Below are positions 8,069 through 17,804 of a stretch of DNA of 64,000 nt, piece by piece (within the stretch, counting starts at the first letter, position 1; every line of letters begins with the position of its first letter). The DNA comes from UBA981 sp942490995 (GTDB lineage Bacteria > Pseudomonadota > Gammaproteobacteria > Ga0077536). The DNA is taken from assembly GCA_942490995.1 (NCBI GenBank), contig CALOBG010000054.1, positions 186,001 to 250,000 on the forward strand, written 5' to 3'. The translations under genes were made by a program, and so were the position numbers. The notes under the pieces were generated by a model. The model was given only the letters and a program-made list of their open reading frames with translations, made no database searches and was not told the DNA's origin.

Positions 8069-8713
8069 GTGATCGTGAGTATGCACGCAATACGCGAGCC
8101 GGGAGCGCGGCAAAAAGCGAAAAGCCTGCGCACGCACAACACGGTCGTTGAGGCGGTCGTGGTCTGTCTCAGTCGTCGCGGTTATGCCGCAACATCGATC
8201 AGCCGCGTACTGGAGCTGGCCAGGGTTTCTCGCGGCGCCCTGCAGCATCATTTCCGCACCAAAGAAGATCTGATCGCCGCCACCGCTGAACACCTCATGC
8301 ATCGTTCACTGGCCGTGATGGCGGCACCGCAAACCCGTCCCCAACGGTCACTGCGGCGGGAGCTGCGAGACTTGTGGAGCACCTTGATCCACACTCAGGA
8401 ATATCACGCGCTGCTCGAAATTCTTAATGCCATGCGCACCGATCAGCCCCTGCGCGCCAGGATCCGCCCTATCCTCGAAACCTGGAACGCGGCAATCGAT
8501 CAACGGATGGTCGAGCTTTACGAAAGCAACGACGGCAACGATACGGAAGTGATCGAGATCATGACCATGAGCCGCTGCCTGCTGCGCGGCCTGGTAATCC
8601 ACGAGGGCTTCAGCGTCGACCCCGGTCGTATCCAGTCAATTATCGAGCGCTGGATTGACCTGGTTTCACCGCTCATCAAAACGCGGCTGACAGATGCGAG
8701 GGCGTCCGGATGA
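8069..8713 (+). CDS. TetR-family transcriptional regulator
   Basis: 214 residues from GTG 8069 (AGGA lies nine bases upstream); ATG 8081 is an alternative. The N-terminal HTH is canonical: GYAATSISRVLELARVSRG followed by ALQHHFRTKEDL. The helical C-terminal domain should bind an acyl-CoA or similar ligand. Its stop overlaps the acyl-CoA dehydrogenase start (ATGA), so the two genes form an operon and the regulator probably responds to that enzyme's substrate. Confidence 0.9.
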   Translation: MIVSMHAIREPGARQKAKSLRTHNTVVEAVVVCLSRRGYAATSISRVLELARVSRGALQHHFRTKEDLIAATAEHLMHRSLAVMAAPQTRPQRSLRRELRDLWSTLIHTQEYHALLEILNAMRTDQPLRARIRPILETWNAAIDQRMVELYESNDGNDTEVIEIMTMSRCLLRGLVIHEGFSVDPGRIQSIIERWIDLVSPLIKTRLTDARASG

Positions 8714-9876
8714 ACTTCACGTTCAGTACCGAACAACAGCAGATCCGCGACAGCGTGCTGAAGCTGGCCGCCCGGTTCGACGATCAATACTGGCTCGCGC
8801 GCGACAACGATGGCGTTTTCCCCGAGGATTTCTGTCGAGCGATTGCCGACGACGGCTGGATCGGCATTGCGGTTCCGGAAGCCTACGGCGGCAGCGGCCT
8901 CGGCGTAACCGAGTCCGCGATCGTGCTGCAGGCAATCAGCGAATCTGGCGCCGGAAACAGCGGGTTGTCGGCGATTGGTGTCGGGTTTTTTGGTCTGAAT
9001 CCGCTGATCTCGTTCGGATCCGACGAGCAGCGACAAACCTGGTTGCCGCGCATTATCCAACGCGAAGACATTGCCTGTTTCGGCGTCACCGAACCGAACA
9101 CGGGCCACGATACCACGCGGCTGAAAACCCGCGCCGTACGCCAGGGCGACCGCTACATCGTCAACGGCGAAAAGATCTGGATCTCGACCGCGCAGGTGGC
9201 CAATAAAATCATGCTGATCGCGCGCACGACGCCTGTCGAACAGTGCGAAAAGGCGGTCGACGGGCTGTCGCTGTTTTACACCGATCTCGACCGTAACTAC
9301 GTCGATGTCCGGGTGATCGACAAAATGGGAAGGAAATGCGTTGACTCCAACGAAGTTTTTTTCGATAACCTGCCGGTTCCAGAGACGCATCTGATCGGCG
9401 AAGAGGGCAAGGGATTTCGTTACCTGCTACACGGGCTCAACGCTGAACGCATCCTGGTTGCTGCCGGTCTCGTCGGCCTTGGTCGTGCAGCGCTCGCGCG
9501 GGCTGTTAATTACGCCCGCGAGCGGGTCGTGTTCGGGCGGCCTATCGGCATGAACCAGGCCGTGCAGCATCCCCTTGCGGCAAATTGGGCCGAGCTCGAA
9601 GCAGCGAACATGCTCGCCTTCAAAGCGGCGGATCTGTACGACCGTGGCGAAGCCTGTGGCGCCGAAGCCAATGCGGCCAAGTATCTCGCCGCGGAAGCTG
9701 CGTTCGAAACCTGCACGAATGCGGTCATGACGCACGGCGGTATGGGGTACGCCAAGGAGTATCACGTTGAGCGTTATTTGCGGGAAGTCATGATCCACCG
9801 GATCGCCCCGGTCAGCCCGCCGCTGTTGCTGTCTTATCTTGCCGAGCGTGTGCTTGGACTTCCGAAGTCCTACTGA
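8710..9876 (+). CDS. Acyl-CoA dehydrogenase family protein
   Basis: 388 residues with N-terminal helical, beta-barrel and C-terminal helical domains. The FAD/substrate signature is clear in CFGVTEPNTGHDTTRLKTRA. The C-terminal region ends GGMGYAKEYHVERYLREVM, but then has IAPVSPP instead of the IYEGT segment that carries the usual catalytic Glu. A Glu at 246 (NAERI), the position used by isovaleryl- and long-chain enzymes, may serve instead. Substrate unknown. Co-transcribed with the TetR gene. Confidence 0.88.
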   Translation: MNFTFSTEQQQIRDSVLKLAARFDDQYWLARDNDGVFPEDFCRAIADDGWIGIAVPEAYGGSGLGVTESAIVLQAISESGAGNSGLSAIGVGFFGLNPLISFGSDEQRQTWLPRIIQREDIACFGVTEPNTGHDTTRLKTRAVRQGDRYIVNGEKIWISTAQVANKIMLIARTTPVEQCEKAVDGLSLFYTDLDRNYVDVRVIDKMGRKCVDSNEVFFDNLPVPETHLIGEEGKGFRYLLHGLNAERILVAAGLVGLGRAALARAVNYARERVVFGRPIGMNQAVQHPLAANWAELEAANMLAFKAADLYDRGEACGAEANAAKYLAAEAAFETCTNAVMTHGGMGYAKEYHVERYLREVMIHRIAPVSPPLLLSYLAERVLGLPKSY

Positions 9877-10000
9877 TCCCGGGCCATGGCGCTAGAACCA
9901 GAATGACGTGACAGGCAGTCCTGGTGCAAGGGACGAATACTACCAACGCCTCGTGCCCCTCAGGAAACGCGGCATACCTTCGGACTCGAAGAGTAACGAC

Positions 10001-11066
10001 ATGAAATTCGACATCATCCTGGCCACCTCATCGGACAGTTGGAAAGTAGCGCAGCGGGCCGAGGCGCTTGGCTTTGCTTCGGCCTGGTTTGAAGACAGTC
10101 AAATGGTGGCCGCGGATCCGTTTGTGGTGATGGCTGCCGCGGCGATGAACACCTCGCACATTCGGCTCGGCACCGGCGTGTGTATTCCATCAAACCGGAT
10201 CCCACCGGTTACGGCCAACATGCTGGCAACGCTCAACGGGCTCGCGCCGGGGCGCATCGACTGGGGTGTCGGCACCGGATTTTCGGGGCGTCGCGCGATG
10301 GGGTTGCCGGCGCTCAACGTTGGTCATACGCGGCGTTACATCGAAACCGTTCTCGGTCTGCTCGCTCGCGATACCGTTGAATGGTCATTCGACGGTGAAA
10401 CACGAAAAATCCGCTTCCTCAATCCCGAATTCGACCTCATCAACACCACCGATCCGATCGCCTGCCACATCGCGGCCGGCGGTCCGCGCATGCGCAAGCT
10501 CACGGCCGGAAAGCGCAAGCCACTGGATCGCGATCTATGCCAACGATGCGCAGGCGCGCGCCGACGCGCTGGCAATGGCAGACGCGTATCGTGCAGCTGG
10601 GCGCGATGCCGACAGCTTTCGCAAAACTATTTATCTATTCGGCAGCCTGATCCGCGACGGCGAAACCTATGACTCAAAAAGGGTCCGGCAACAGGCCGGG
10701 CCGACGGCGGTGATGGTTTTGCACAACCTGATGGAACGCCAGTACGGCGATCTGGGCACCGGCGGCATCGACGACGAAGTCTTACTTGATGCGTATCAGG
10801 CGTTATACGACGGCTATCAGCCCGACGACGCCCGCTATCTGACCCTGCATCGGGGTCATGCCCTGTTCATGCGCGAAGACGAAGAACCGCTGGTGAGCGG
10901 AGATTTCATTCGCAACGTGTCCTGCTCCGGTACCGTCGAAGCGTTGTCGGACCGCGTGAAAGCACTGGCCGATATGGGCTACACCAATGTGTGTTTTCTG
11001 GTACTGCCCCATTTAACCGACGCGCTCGACGATTGGGCCAGAGTCATGGAACGAGTGCGCGATTAA
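10001..11066 (+). pseudogene. LLM-class flavin-dependent monooxygenase, one frameshift
   Basis: A bacterial luciferase-like protein (TIM barrel using FMN or F420). The first part starts MKFDIILATSS at 10001 and reads through an AGGPRMRKLTAG strand. The frame then breaks near 10505-10511. The second part resumes one base shifted at ESASHWIAIYAND and runs to 11066 with a good C-terminus. Together about 355 residues, full length. A single base loss, or a sequencing error, explains the break. It follows the acyl-CoA dehydrogenase on the same strand. Confidence 0.82.
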
Positions 11067-11139
11067 GCCGGCGGATGACGTTGCACGTGCCCGTTGCTTA
11101 CTCAGGCGCGTGCGAACGGATCGCACGAACCTGGCTGCC

Positions 11140-11442
11140 TTACATGCCGCTCGGTGTATCGGCGGTTGAGGTACAACCCAGGCAGCGTTTGAAGGCGCTG
11201 CGCGCCGGCTGGGCGACAAACGATTCGGCGGCGTCGCCGACGTTGCCGGTGACCGCGCTTATCGGCAGTGTGACGACGAACAGGCCGGCGCCAATCGCCG
11301 TACCCACCAGGGTCAGCGGGCGCATGAAAAACGCGTCGTAAATCATGGCTTCAGCGCTCGGCGGTGGCTTCGGCGCTGCCTCGTCGGCTGCAACAGTTAA
11401 CGACGCGATCAACAGCACTGCTGCTACAAGGGATCTCAACAT
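11140..11442 (-). CDS. Small secreted or membrane protein of unknown function
   Basis: 100 residues from ATG 11442, chosen because a GGAGG lies just upstream; a longer frame exists but lacks this signal. A signal peptide (MLRSLVAAVLLIASLTVAADEA) is followed by a Pro-rich linker and a hydrophobic, Gly-rich segment (TLVGTAIGAGLFVVTLPISAV). This resembles short proteins often labelled multidrug transporter without evidence. Function unknown. Confidence 0.7.
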   Translation of the reverse strand: MLRSLVAAVLLIASLTVAADEAAPKPPPSAEAMIYDAFFMRPLTLVGTAIGAGLFVVTLPISAVTGNVGDAAESFVAQPARSAFKRCLGCTSTADTPSGM

Positions 11443-11591
11443 CGAATTTCCTCCAGGTGGCCCGAACGTGCCCGCGTAGTATAGCGTTCCAAGCACGGAA
11501 ACTGTGTTCCGAAAAGTGCGCGCTCGGTCGGTGCTGTGTCCCGGCGCCCCGGTTTTTGCTACGCGCAAGACTGGCCGCCGGCCACCACTCG

Positions 11592-12212
11592 TTATCGCGT
11601 CACCGCCCAACTGTCCCAATAAGTGCGCTCGGCTGCAGGGATCCGCTTGCCCGGTTTGAAGTCATCGCCGGTGTAATGGGCGACGGGCAACAGCGCTCCC
11701 TGGGTGATGGTGTCGGGGATCGCCAGCAGCTCCGCCACTTCTTTTTCATAGGCGAGATGCAGCGTCGTCCACGCGGCGCCAAGCCCGCGCGACCGCAGCG
11801 CCAGCATCAACGACCAAGTTGCGGGGAGTACTGAGCCGTAGCGGGCCGCCTGCGCCATCGGTCCGGCGTTTTCTACCCGCCCTTCGGTGCAGGTAATGAT
11901 ATGCACCGGCACTTCGTGGAAGTGTTCGGCGAGGTATTCGGCGGACGTATAAATCCGCTTGGCGTAATTTTGTTTCTGAGCCGCGAGATAACTCTCAAAG
12001 CTCTTGCGGTAGTAGCCGGCAATCGCGGCGCGCTTGACGGGATCGGTGATCACCAGGAAATGGTACTTGCCCTGGTTGCCGCCGTCCGGGGCCTGGATCG
12101 CGAGATCGAGGCATTCTCGAATAACGGCGAGATCAACGGGACGCTTGAGATCGAGACGTTTGCGTACTGTTCTCGTGGTCATGAGCACGTGGTCGATTGA
12201 GGCAAGATCCAT
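11592..12212 (-). CDS. Nitroreductase-family FMN oxidoreductase
   Basis: 206 residues. The N-terminus (TTRTVRKRLDLKRPVD) matches the RSxR flavin-binding start of nitroreductases, with GGNQGKYHFLVI and GLGAAWTT as later FMN contacts. Family members reduce nitroaromatics, quinones or enones with NAD(P)H. Substrate unknown. Stands alone, convergent with its left neighbour. Confidence 0.88.
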   Translation of the reverse strand: MDLASIDHVLMTTRTVRKRLDLKRPVDLAVIRECLDLAIQAPDGGNQGKYHFLVITDPVKRAAIAGYYRKSFESYLAAQKQNYAKRIYTSAEYLAEHFHEVPVHIITCTEGRVENAGPMAQAARYGSVLPATWSLMLALRSRGLGAAWTTLHLAYEKEVAELLAIPDTITQGALLPVAHYTGDDFKPGKRIPAAERTYWDSWAVTR

Positions 12213-12350
12213 TCTGTATTTCCATTGCTTGTCGGATTGCGTTCGATATTAGCCGCTGGCTTGATTCTTTTACCAGTTCGACTATTCGGACCGGGGTGGG
12301 CGAGGGACGCTTTCTCCCCAATTTCTGTTGCGGCCGTATACTCCCCACCC

Positions 12351-13256
12351 ATGAAAACATCGGATAGCCTGCAGCCGTTGCTCGAGGACGGCGTCATAGA
12401 CGAGGTCATCCGCTCCCTGCGGAGCGGCAAGGAGGCCTCAATCTACATCGTGCGCTGCGGCCCGGACCTGCGCTGCGCCAAGGTCTACAAGGACCTGCGC
12501 CAGCGTAGCTTTCAGCAGCGCGCGCAATACCAGGAAGGCCGACGCGTACGCAGCAGTCGACAGGCGCGCGCGATGGGACGCAGCACACGTTTCGGGCGCA
12601 AGACGCAGGAAACGGCATGGAAAAGCGCCGAGGTCGACGCCCTGCAGCATCTCGCCGCCGCCGGCGTGCGCGTACCGGCTACGTTCGGGTTTTTCAGCGG
12701 CGTTCTGCTGATGGAATTGATCACCGGGACTGACGGCGAGGTGGCGCCGGATCTAGGTGAGGTAGAACATTCGCCGGCGCAGGCCCGCGCCTTCCACCAG
12801 TTTCTGATCGCTCAGATCGTACGCATGCTGTGTGCCGGTCTGGTGCACGGTGACCTGTCGGAATACAACGTGCTGGTCGGCGCCGACGGGCCTGTGATCA
12901 TCGATCTGCCGCAGGTTGTCAGCGCCACTGGCAATAACAACGCGCGCGCGATGCTGTTGCGGGACATCAACAATCTCACCGCGACCCTGGGGCGCTTTGC
13001 GCCGGAGCTGCTGGCGACCCGTTTCGGCGAAGAAATGTGGCTGCGCTTCGAGCGCGGCACGCTGGAACCCGACAGCGTCCTTACCGGTGAGTTTGTCGAG
13101 GATGACCGCGCCGCAGACGTTGCCGGTACCTTGCTGGCTATCGATGATGCGCGCGACGAGGCGCTGCGGCGCCAGGCCGGGCGCGAAGCCGCCGAGCGGC
13201 CGGATGGCGGGTTTGCCGCAGTCGAAGCAGAGGCAGATCAGCGCGGCTTCGACTGA
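12351..13256 (+). CDS. RIO-family serine protein kinase
   Basis: 301 residues from ATG 12351. RIO kinase motifs appear in order: nucleotide loop GKEASIY (26-32), ATP-binding Lys in CAKVYK (K44), catalytic loop HGDLSEYN (166-173, D168) and metal-binding IDLPQ (D185). Bacterial members resemble the PA4780 type of Pseudomonas, whose cellular role is poorly defined. It has its own leader, and no partner gene is evident. Confidence 0.9.
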   Translation: MKTSDSLQPLLEDGVIDEVIRSLRSGKEASIYIVRCGPDLRCAKVYKDLRQRSFQQRAQYQEGRRVRSSRQARAMGRSTRFGRKTQETAWKSAEVDALQHLAAAGVRVPATFGFFSGVLLMELITGTDGEVAPDLGEVEHSPAQARAFHQFLIAQIVRMLCAGLVHGDLSEYNVLVGADGPVIIDLPQVVSATGNNNARAMLLRDINNLTATLGRFAPELLATRFGEEMWLRFERGTLEPDSVLTGEFVEDDRAADVAGTLLAIDDARDEALRRQAGREAAERPDGGFAAVEAEADQRGFD

Positions 13257-13441
13257 CACTGCAATCAAGGTGGCGGCGGGATCATATTTTCACCGCTGCT
13301 CGGTTTCTGAGTCGGCGGTCCAACCCCCCTCTGGCCGTAGCCCGTTTGCTTTCGTTCTCCTGGCCGCACACGCGAGAAATTGACCGCACCGCCGGTGGCA
13401 ACCCATACTCATTCAAGCAGGACGCTTCTCGCCATCGGAGC

Positions 13442-13885
13442 ATGCCTATGACAACTCGATTCCTTGCGCTGGTGTTCTTGATTTGCTTAACCGGCTTCGG
13501 ACCGTTTCTGATCCTGCCCGGCGGTGAGCTGGACGGCGAACTCAACCCGATCCCGGCCGACTGGTCGATGCTCGAAGCGGTCAAAACCGTCCAACTGGAG
13601 ACCGCCCCGGACGATCCGTATTCCGTCAACATCTGGATCGTTGGCGTCGAGGGCGTGCTGTATATCCATGCCGGCGCGAACCGCACGCAATGGGTCGAAA
13701 ACATCGAGGCCAACCCGGACGTGCGTATCCGGGTCGGCGAGTCGCTTTACGAACTGACGGCCGAGCGGGTCACCGAGGCGGCCGAATTCGCGCGATTCAG
13801 TTCAGTTTACGAAAAGAAGTACGGCCGCCGCCCGCGCAACGAGAACGTTGCCGAAGCCTATTTGTTTCGACTTACGCCGCGATAG
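13442..13885 (+). CDS. Membrane-anchored split-barrel (nitroreductase/DUF385-like) protein
   Basis: 147 residues from ATG 13442 (13448 also possible). An N-terminal hydrophobic segment (FLALVFLICLTGFGPFLIL) anchors or exports the protein. The rest resembles the flavin-nitroreductase split beta-barrel, with WIVGVEGVLYIHAG, then ANPDVRIRVG. Cofactor and substrate are unknown; the family call rests on fold pattern only. Confidence 0.6.
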   Translation: MPMTTRFLALVFLICLTGFGPFLILPGGELDGELNPIPADWSMLEAVKTVQLETAPDDPYSVNIWIVGVEGVLYIHAGANRTQWVENIEANPDVRIRVGESLYELTAERVTEAAEFARFSSVYEKKYGRRPRNENVAEAYLFRLTPR

Positions 13886-13996
13886 AAGACGGCCGGCCTG
13901 GGCCGCGATCAACTTCGGGCCGAACACGGCCACCGAGCGGTACGCCCCACGTAGTAGAATGCTCCAGGCAAACCTCACGCCGCAGGACGACTACCT

Positions 13997-14368
13997 ATGA
14001 TCACCTACCTTTACTGGGGCTTCGTTTTTGCCCTGGTCATCGGCGCCATGGCGCTGCTCGCCGGCAGAATGAACAACGTGCGCGCGGCGCTGCTCGCCTC
14101 GGCCGTGATCCTGGCGACCGGCTGGGCGGCGTACTACTTCCATTTTCAGCAGATTTTCGTGAAACGCTTCGGCGGCGTGATGTCGCTGTCGGTACCGGCT
14201 GGTCAGCACCATATCGGCGCCACCTGGAAAGACGACAACCTGTGGATCGAAAACTACGACCCCAAAACCAACACCTGCATTTTTGCCGAGTACTCGCGTG
14301 GCAACATGCTCGAAGGTCGGGTCCGGATCAAGGAATGTAACCCGCTGCTGCCGCGCACCACGCCGTAG
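13997..14368 (+). CDS. Small membrane protein, unknown function
   Basis: 123 residues with two transmembrane helices at the N-terminus (about 4-22 and 30-50), then a soluble domain with two Cys (TCIFAEYS and IKECNPLL) that could form a disulfide outside the cytoplasm. I do not recognise the family. Convergent with the PQQ dehydrogenase. Confidence 0.6.
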   Translation: MITYLYWGFVFALVIGAMALLAGRMNNVRAALLASAVILATGWAAYYFHFQQIFVKRFGGVMSLSVPAGQHHIGATWKDDNLWIENYDPKTNTCIFAEYSRGNMLEGRVRIKECNPLLPRTTP

Positions 14369-14389
14369 CCGAGATCAAGGCCTGGCCGG

Positions 14390-16492
14390 TCACTGTGCGC
14401 TCTGCGCCACGGTCTTAGCCTTCGCCAGACTCGCGCGCGCTTTGTGGCGCACGAAATGCTGGATCGCGCGCATGTCCTCGACGTTGTACATGCTGCCGAA
14501 ATCGGGCATGCCACGACTGACACGCTCACCCTTGAGCACGATCGCGGACAGGGCATCGAGATCGAACACGATGCCGGAGGCGCGCAGATCGGGTGCACCA
14601 CCGCTCGCGACCGCGCCGACACCGTGGCACCAGGAACAGGTTTTGGACCAGATGTCCGCGCCGCGCTCCGTCAGTGCCGCATCGATCTCGAAGTTCGGGT
14701 CGTCGACCGGGGTTACCATCATCGGCGGCGGTGTCGGCGGCAGTTCGGCCTGACCATCGAGCGCGAACACCAGCAAACGCCGCGGATGCACGCCGTAAGG
14801 CCAGCCGTGCTGGGCGCCGTTGGAGCCACCCAGCATCGCCGTCGCCCCGCCCCAGCCCACCGGCAAGGCAATAAACTGCCGGCCGTCCACGGCAAACGTG
14901 ATCGGCGGCGCGGAAATGCCGTGTTTGGCATCGTACTGCCAGACTTTTTCGCCATTGTCGGCACGGTAGGCGATAAACAGGCCATCGGCCCGCCCCTGGA
15001 AGACGAGATTACCCTTCGTCACCATCGTGCCGCCGTGCCACATGCCCGGGTTGGCAACTTTCCAGCGCACGCTCTGCGTCACCGGATCCCAGGCCATCAG
15101 CCCGCTGCTGGCGTCACCGGGATCGGCGTCCTCGGCGCCGAACGCAACCCCGGCTTCGAACTGAAAGCCGCTGGCCTGGAATTGCGCCGGTTTGATTTCC
15201 TTGTCGTTATACGTGCCGGGTACGTCGTGGTAGGGGAAATACATCAGCTGCCGGTCCGGCTCCCAGGACATCGGTTGCCAGTTGTGTGCGCCGATCGGCC
15301 CCGGCCACATCGTGACCTCGCCGGATTCATAGCGCGAACCCGGTACTTCGACAGGACGACCCGATTTCATGTCGACCTTGCTCGCCCAGGTCACCTTGGC
15401 AAACGGTTCGGCTGACAGCAATTTCCCGTTGGCGCGATTGATGATGTAGAAAAAGCCGTTTTTCGGCGCGTGCATCAGCGCTTTGACGACCCGGTCGTGG
15501 ACCTTGAGATCCACCGAAACGATGTCCATCGCGGAATTGAAATCCCAGGTTTCTCCCGGCACGGTCTGGTAATGCCATTTGTATTTACCGGTATCGGCGT
15601 CGAGCGCAACAATCGCGCACAGGAACAGGTTGTCGCCGCCGCCAGGACTGCGGATACGCTGATTCCACGGCGAGCCGTTACCGGTGCCAAGATAGATATG
15701 ATTGAAATCGGGATCGAAAGTGATCGCGTTCCAGACGTTGCCGCCACCGCCGTGTTTCCACCATTCGCCGTTCCAGGTTTTCGCCGCCATTTTCATGGCA
15801 TTGTCTTCGAACCCGTCGGCCGGATTGCCAGGCACGATATAGAAGCGCCAGGCCTGCTCGCCGGTGTCCGCGTCATAGGCGGTGACGTAACCGCGGGCGG
15901 GGCCCATTTCGGTACCGCCATTACCGATGATGACCTTGCCATTGAACGCCCGTGGTGCACCGGTGACGTAGTAGTAACTGCCGGGCTCGACGGTCATCGT
16001 GCTCCAGATCTTCTCGCCGGTCCTGGCATCGACCGCGATCAGTCGACCGTCACCGGCAGCAATAAAAATTTTGCCTTCCCAATACGCCACGCCGCGACTC
16101 GAACCCCACAGCACGCGTAAGGTGTCGCCGGCGTTGGCAATGACTTCCGGGTCATACTTCCACAACACCTTATGGGTGCGTGCATCGACCGCGGTCACCA
16201 CGCTGAAGTTACCGGTGACATACAGCACGCCGTCGACCGCGAGCGTGGTGGCGACGAGATGACCGCCTTCCGGCAATTCCAGCGACCAGGCCAGGCCGAG
16301 CTTGTCGATGGTCTCGGCGTTGATCTCGTCGAGCGGCGAATAGCGTTGCTCGCTGTGGGTACGGCCGTAGGTCAGCCAGTTGGTGCCGCTCGATTCGTCG
16401 TCAAACTCGGCGGCATCAATATCCGCGGCAACGTAAACCGGCATCAAGGCCAGAATGCTCCACACGAGCAGTAAGGGTGTGCGCAGTGTCAT
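14390..16492 (-). CDS. PQQ-dependent alcohol dehydrogenase with cytochrome c domain
   Basis: 700 residues from ATG 16492, which has a GGAGG upstream and starts a signal peptide (MTLRTPLLLVWSILALMPVYVAA). An eight-bladed propeller with repeated W-motifs (such as DADTGEQAWRF) is followed by a C-terminal cytochrome c with haem motif CSWCH and Met ligand RGMPDFG. It oxidises a primary or secondary alcohol in the periplasm. The vicinal Cys-Cys pair usual before RGVA is absent (LWGSSRGVAYW). WDFN (around ETWDFNSAMD) holds the catalytic-Asp position. Substrate unknown. Confidence 0.9.
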   Translation of the reverse strand: MTLRTPLLLVWSILALMPVYVAADIDAAEFDDESSGTNWLTYGRTHSEQRYSPLDEINAETIDKLGLAWSLELPEGGHLVATTLAVDGVLYVTGNFSVVTAVDARTHKVLWKYDPEVIANAGDTLRVLWGSSRGVAYWEGKIFIAAGDGRLIAVDARTGEKIWSTMTVEPGSYYYVTGAPRAFNGKVIIGNGGTEMGPARGYVTAYDADTGEQAWRFYIVPGNPADGFEDNAMKMAAKTWNGEWWKHGGGGNVWNAITFDPDFNHIYLGTGNGSPWNQRIRSPGGGDNLFLCAIVALDADTGKYKWHYQTVPGETWDFNSAMDIVSVDLKVHDRVVKALMHAPKNGFFYIINRANGKLLSAEPFAKVTWASKVDMKSGRPVEVPGSRYESGEVTMWPGPIGAHNWQPMSWEPDRQLMYFPYHDVPGTYNDKEIKPAQFQASGFQFEAGVAFGAEDADPGDASSGLMAWDPVTQSVRWKVANPGMWHGGTMVTKGNLVFQGRADGLFIAYRADNGEKVWQYDAKHGISAPPITFAVDGRQFIALPVGWGGATAMLGGSNGAQHGWPYGVHPRRLLVFALDGQAELPPTPPPMMVTPVDDPNFEIDAALTERGADIWSKTCSWCHGVGAVASGGAPDLRASGIVFDLDALSAIVLKGERVSRGMPDFGSMYNVEDMRAIQHFVRHKARASLAKAKTVAQSAQ

Positions 16493-16541
16493 AGGTGGTC
16501 CTCCCCTGGCCGGGCGCGAACGTATCAGCACCGTGCCGCGA

Positions 16542-17357
16542 CTAAATAATCTGTCTGCGTTTGAGAAACCCGAGACAGGCCTCGGCGAGCTTCTCCGGCT
16601 GTTCCATCATGATCAGGTGGCCCATGCCCTTGGCAATACCGCCCTCGCCCAGCCCTGCCGGCAGCGCCGCGAGCGTGTCGGCCACCGCCTGATCGGGGAT
16701 GTGATAGTCGGCTTCGCCCTTGAACAGGAAAATCGGACACTGAATGTTATGCAGCTTGTCCGTCACGTCATGATCGTTCCAGGCGTCCATGTCGGCCACG
16801 CAGGTCTCCTGGTAGGTGCAGCGATGCTGCCACTTCGATTCGATGACCTTTGCTTCGTCGCACGGATAGTACATCGCCGAAGTCGAGGCGTTGTCGACCA
16901 GCGCCGGAAAACCGGGAAAGGTATGCGGCTCGGTGTAACCGGACAGGAAGGAAATAGAGCCGGTTTTGGCGGCGCACTCGAAACCCATGCCGGCGGCGAT
17001 ACCGCCGGGATGATGACAGGCGATATCCAGCGTCATGTCACCGCCGATGCCACTGCCGCAGACCACCGGCTTTTCACCCGGGCACACGGTTTCGATGAAA
17101 TGCCAGACCCACTCCGCGTAGTCGTGCATTTTATTGAACGGCTTCCAGTTCACCGGCAGCGACTTGGCGTGGCCGGGCAGATCAGGCGCGATGACGCGCA
17201 AGCCAGCCGCCGCCATCAGCGGCATGAAGTAATGCCACTGCAGCGAACACGCCCAGCCCATGTGGATGCAGATCAGCGGCACCCCGGCGCCACACTCATC
17301 GTAGTAGACGCGGGTGTTGTCGACCACCGCGTAGCGCCCGATAATTTCTTCGGCCAT
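16542..17357 (-). CDS. Alpha/beta-hydrolase-fold protein, nucleophile replaced
   Basis: 271 residues. The oxyanion region (ICIHMGWACS), the DLPGHAKS turn, an acid candidate (KGEADYHIPD) and the final His (MGHLIMMEQP) match alpha/beta hydrolases. The nucleophile elbow reads VVCGSGIGGD, so aligning the paired Gly puts Gly103 where Ser, Asp or Cys should be, with Ser102 one place early. It may be a non-hydrolytic member or have a shifted nucleophile. Likely co-transcribed with the next genes upstream on this strand. Confidence 0.8.
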   Translation of the reverse strand: MAEEIIGRYAVVDNTRVYYDECGAGVPLICIHMGWACSLQWHYFMPLMAAAGLRVIAPDLPGHAKSLPVNWKPFNKMHDYAEWVWHFIETVCPGEKPVVCGSGIGGDMTLDIACHHPGGIAAGMGFECAAKTGSISFLSGYTEPHTFPGFPALVDNASTSAMYYPCDEAKVIESKWQHRCTYQETCVADMDAWNDHDVTDKLHNIQCPIFLFKGEADYHIPDQAVADTLAALPAGLGEGGIAKGMGHLIMMEQPEKLAEACLGFLKRRQII

Positions 17358-17370
17358 TGTCGATATCCTC

Positions 17371-17751
17371 TCAGCGCGCGGCTTTCAGGTCACGGATCAT
17401 CGTCACGATCAGGTGCGTCGACTCGTACATGCGGTTGGCCTGCAGCAGATCACCGTCGACCATGATGTCACCGCTGTCGAGCAGATGGCCCTGGGCGCGC
17501 GAGCCGTCGCGCAGTGCGGTCCAGTGTTCCAGTGAGGCGCTGATCATGTAATCCCAGCCGAGCGGGTTGGCCATCGGGAAATACACCATCATGTCGATGA
17601 CTTTACCGCCATAGAGTTTCAGCCAGTAGCGCTCGGGCCCGAAACACAGCAGCACTTTCACGTCCGACCAGCGACTCGCCCGGGCAAAGGGTTCGCTGGC
17701 GTTGAGTGCGTCGACCAGGGCCTGCATATAGTCCGGATCTGGAAATTTCAT
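17371..17751 (-). CDS. SCP2-like lipid-binding domain protein (tentative)
   Basis: 126 residues, no signal peptide. The pattern of a strand-rich core with YWLKLYGGKV and DIMVDGDLLQ resembles SCP-2 sterol-transfer-like folds, which bind hydrophobic ligands. The similarity is weak by eye. Thirteen bases separate it from the hydrolase gene, so a shared transcript and substrate are likely. Confidence 0.5.
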   Translation of the reverse strand: MKFPDPDYMQALVDALNASEPFARASRWSDVKVLLCFGPERYWLKLYGGKVIDMMVYFPMANPLGWDYMISASLEHWTALRDGSRAQGHLLDSGDIMVDGDLLQANRMYESTHLIVTMIRDLKAAR

Positions 17752-17804
17752 CGTTGCCTCCGGATTGGGCCCGCCATGAGCAGTTCATTGTTCATGCCTG
17801 TCGA

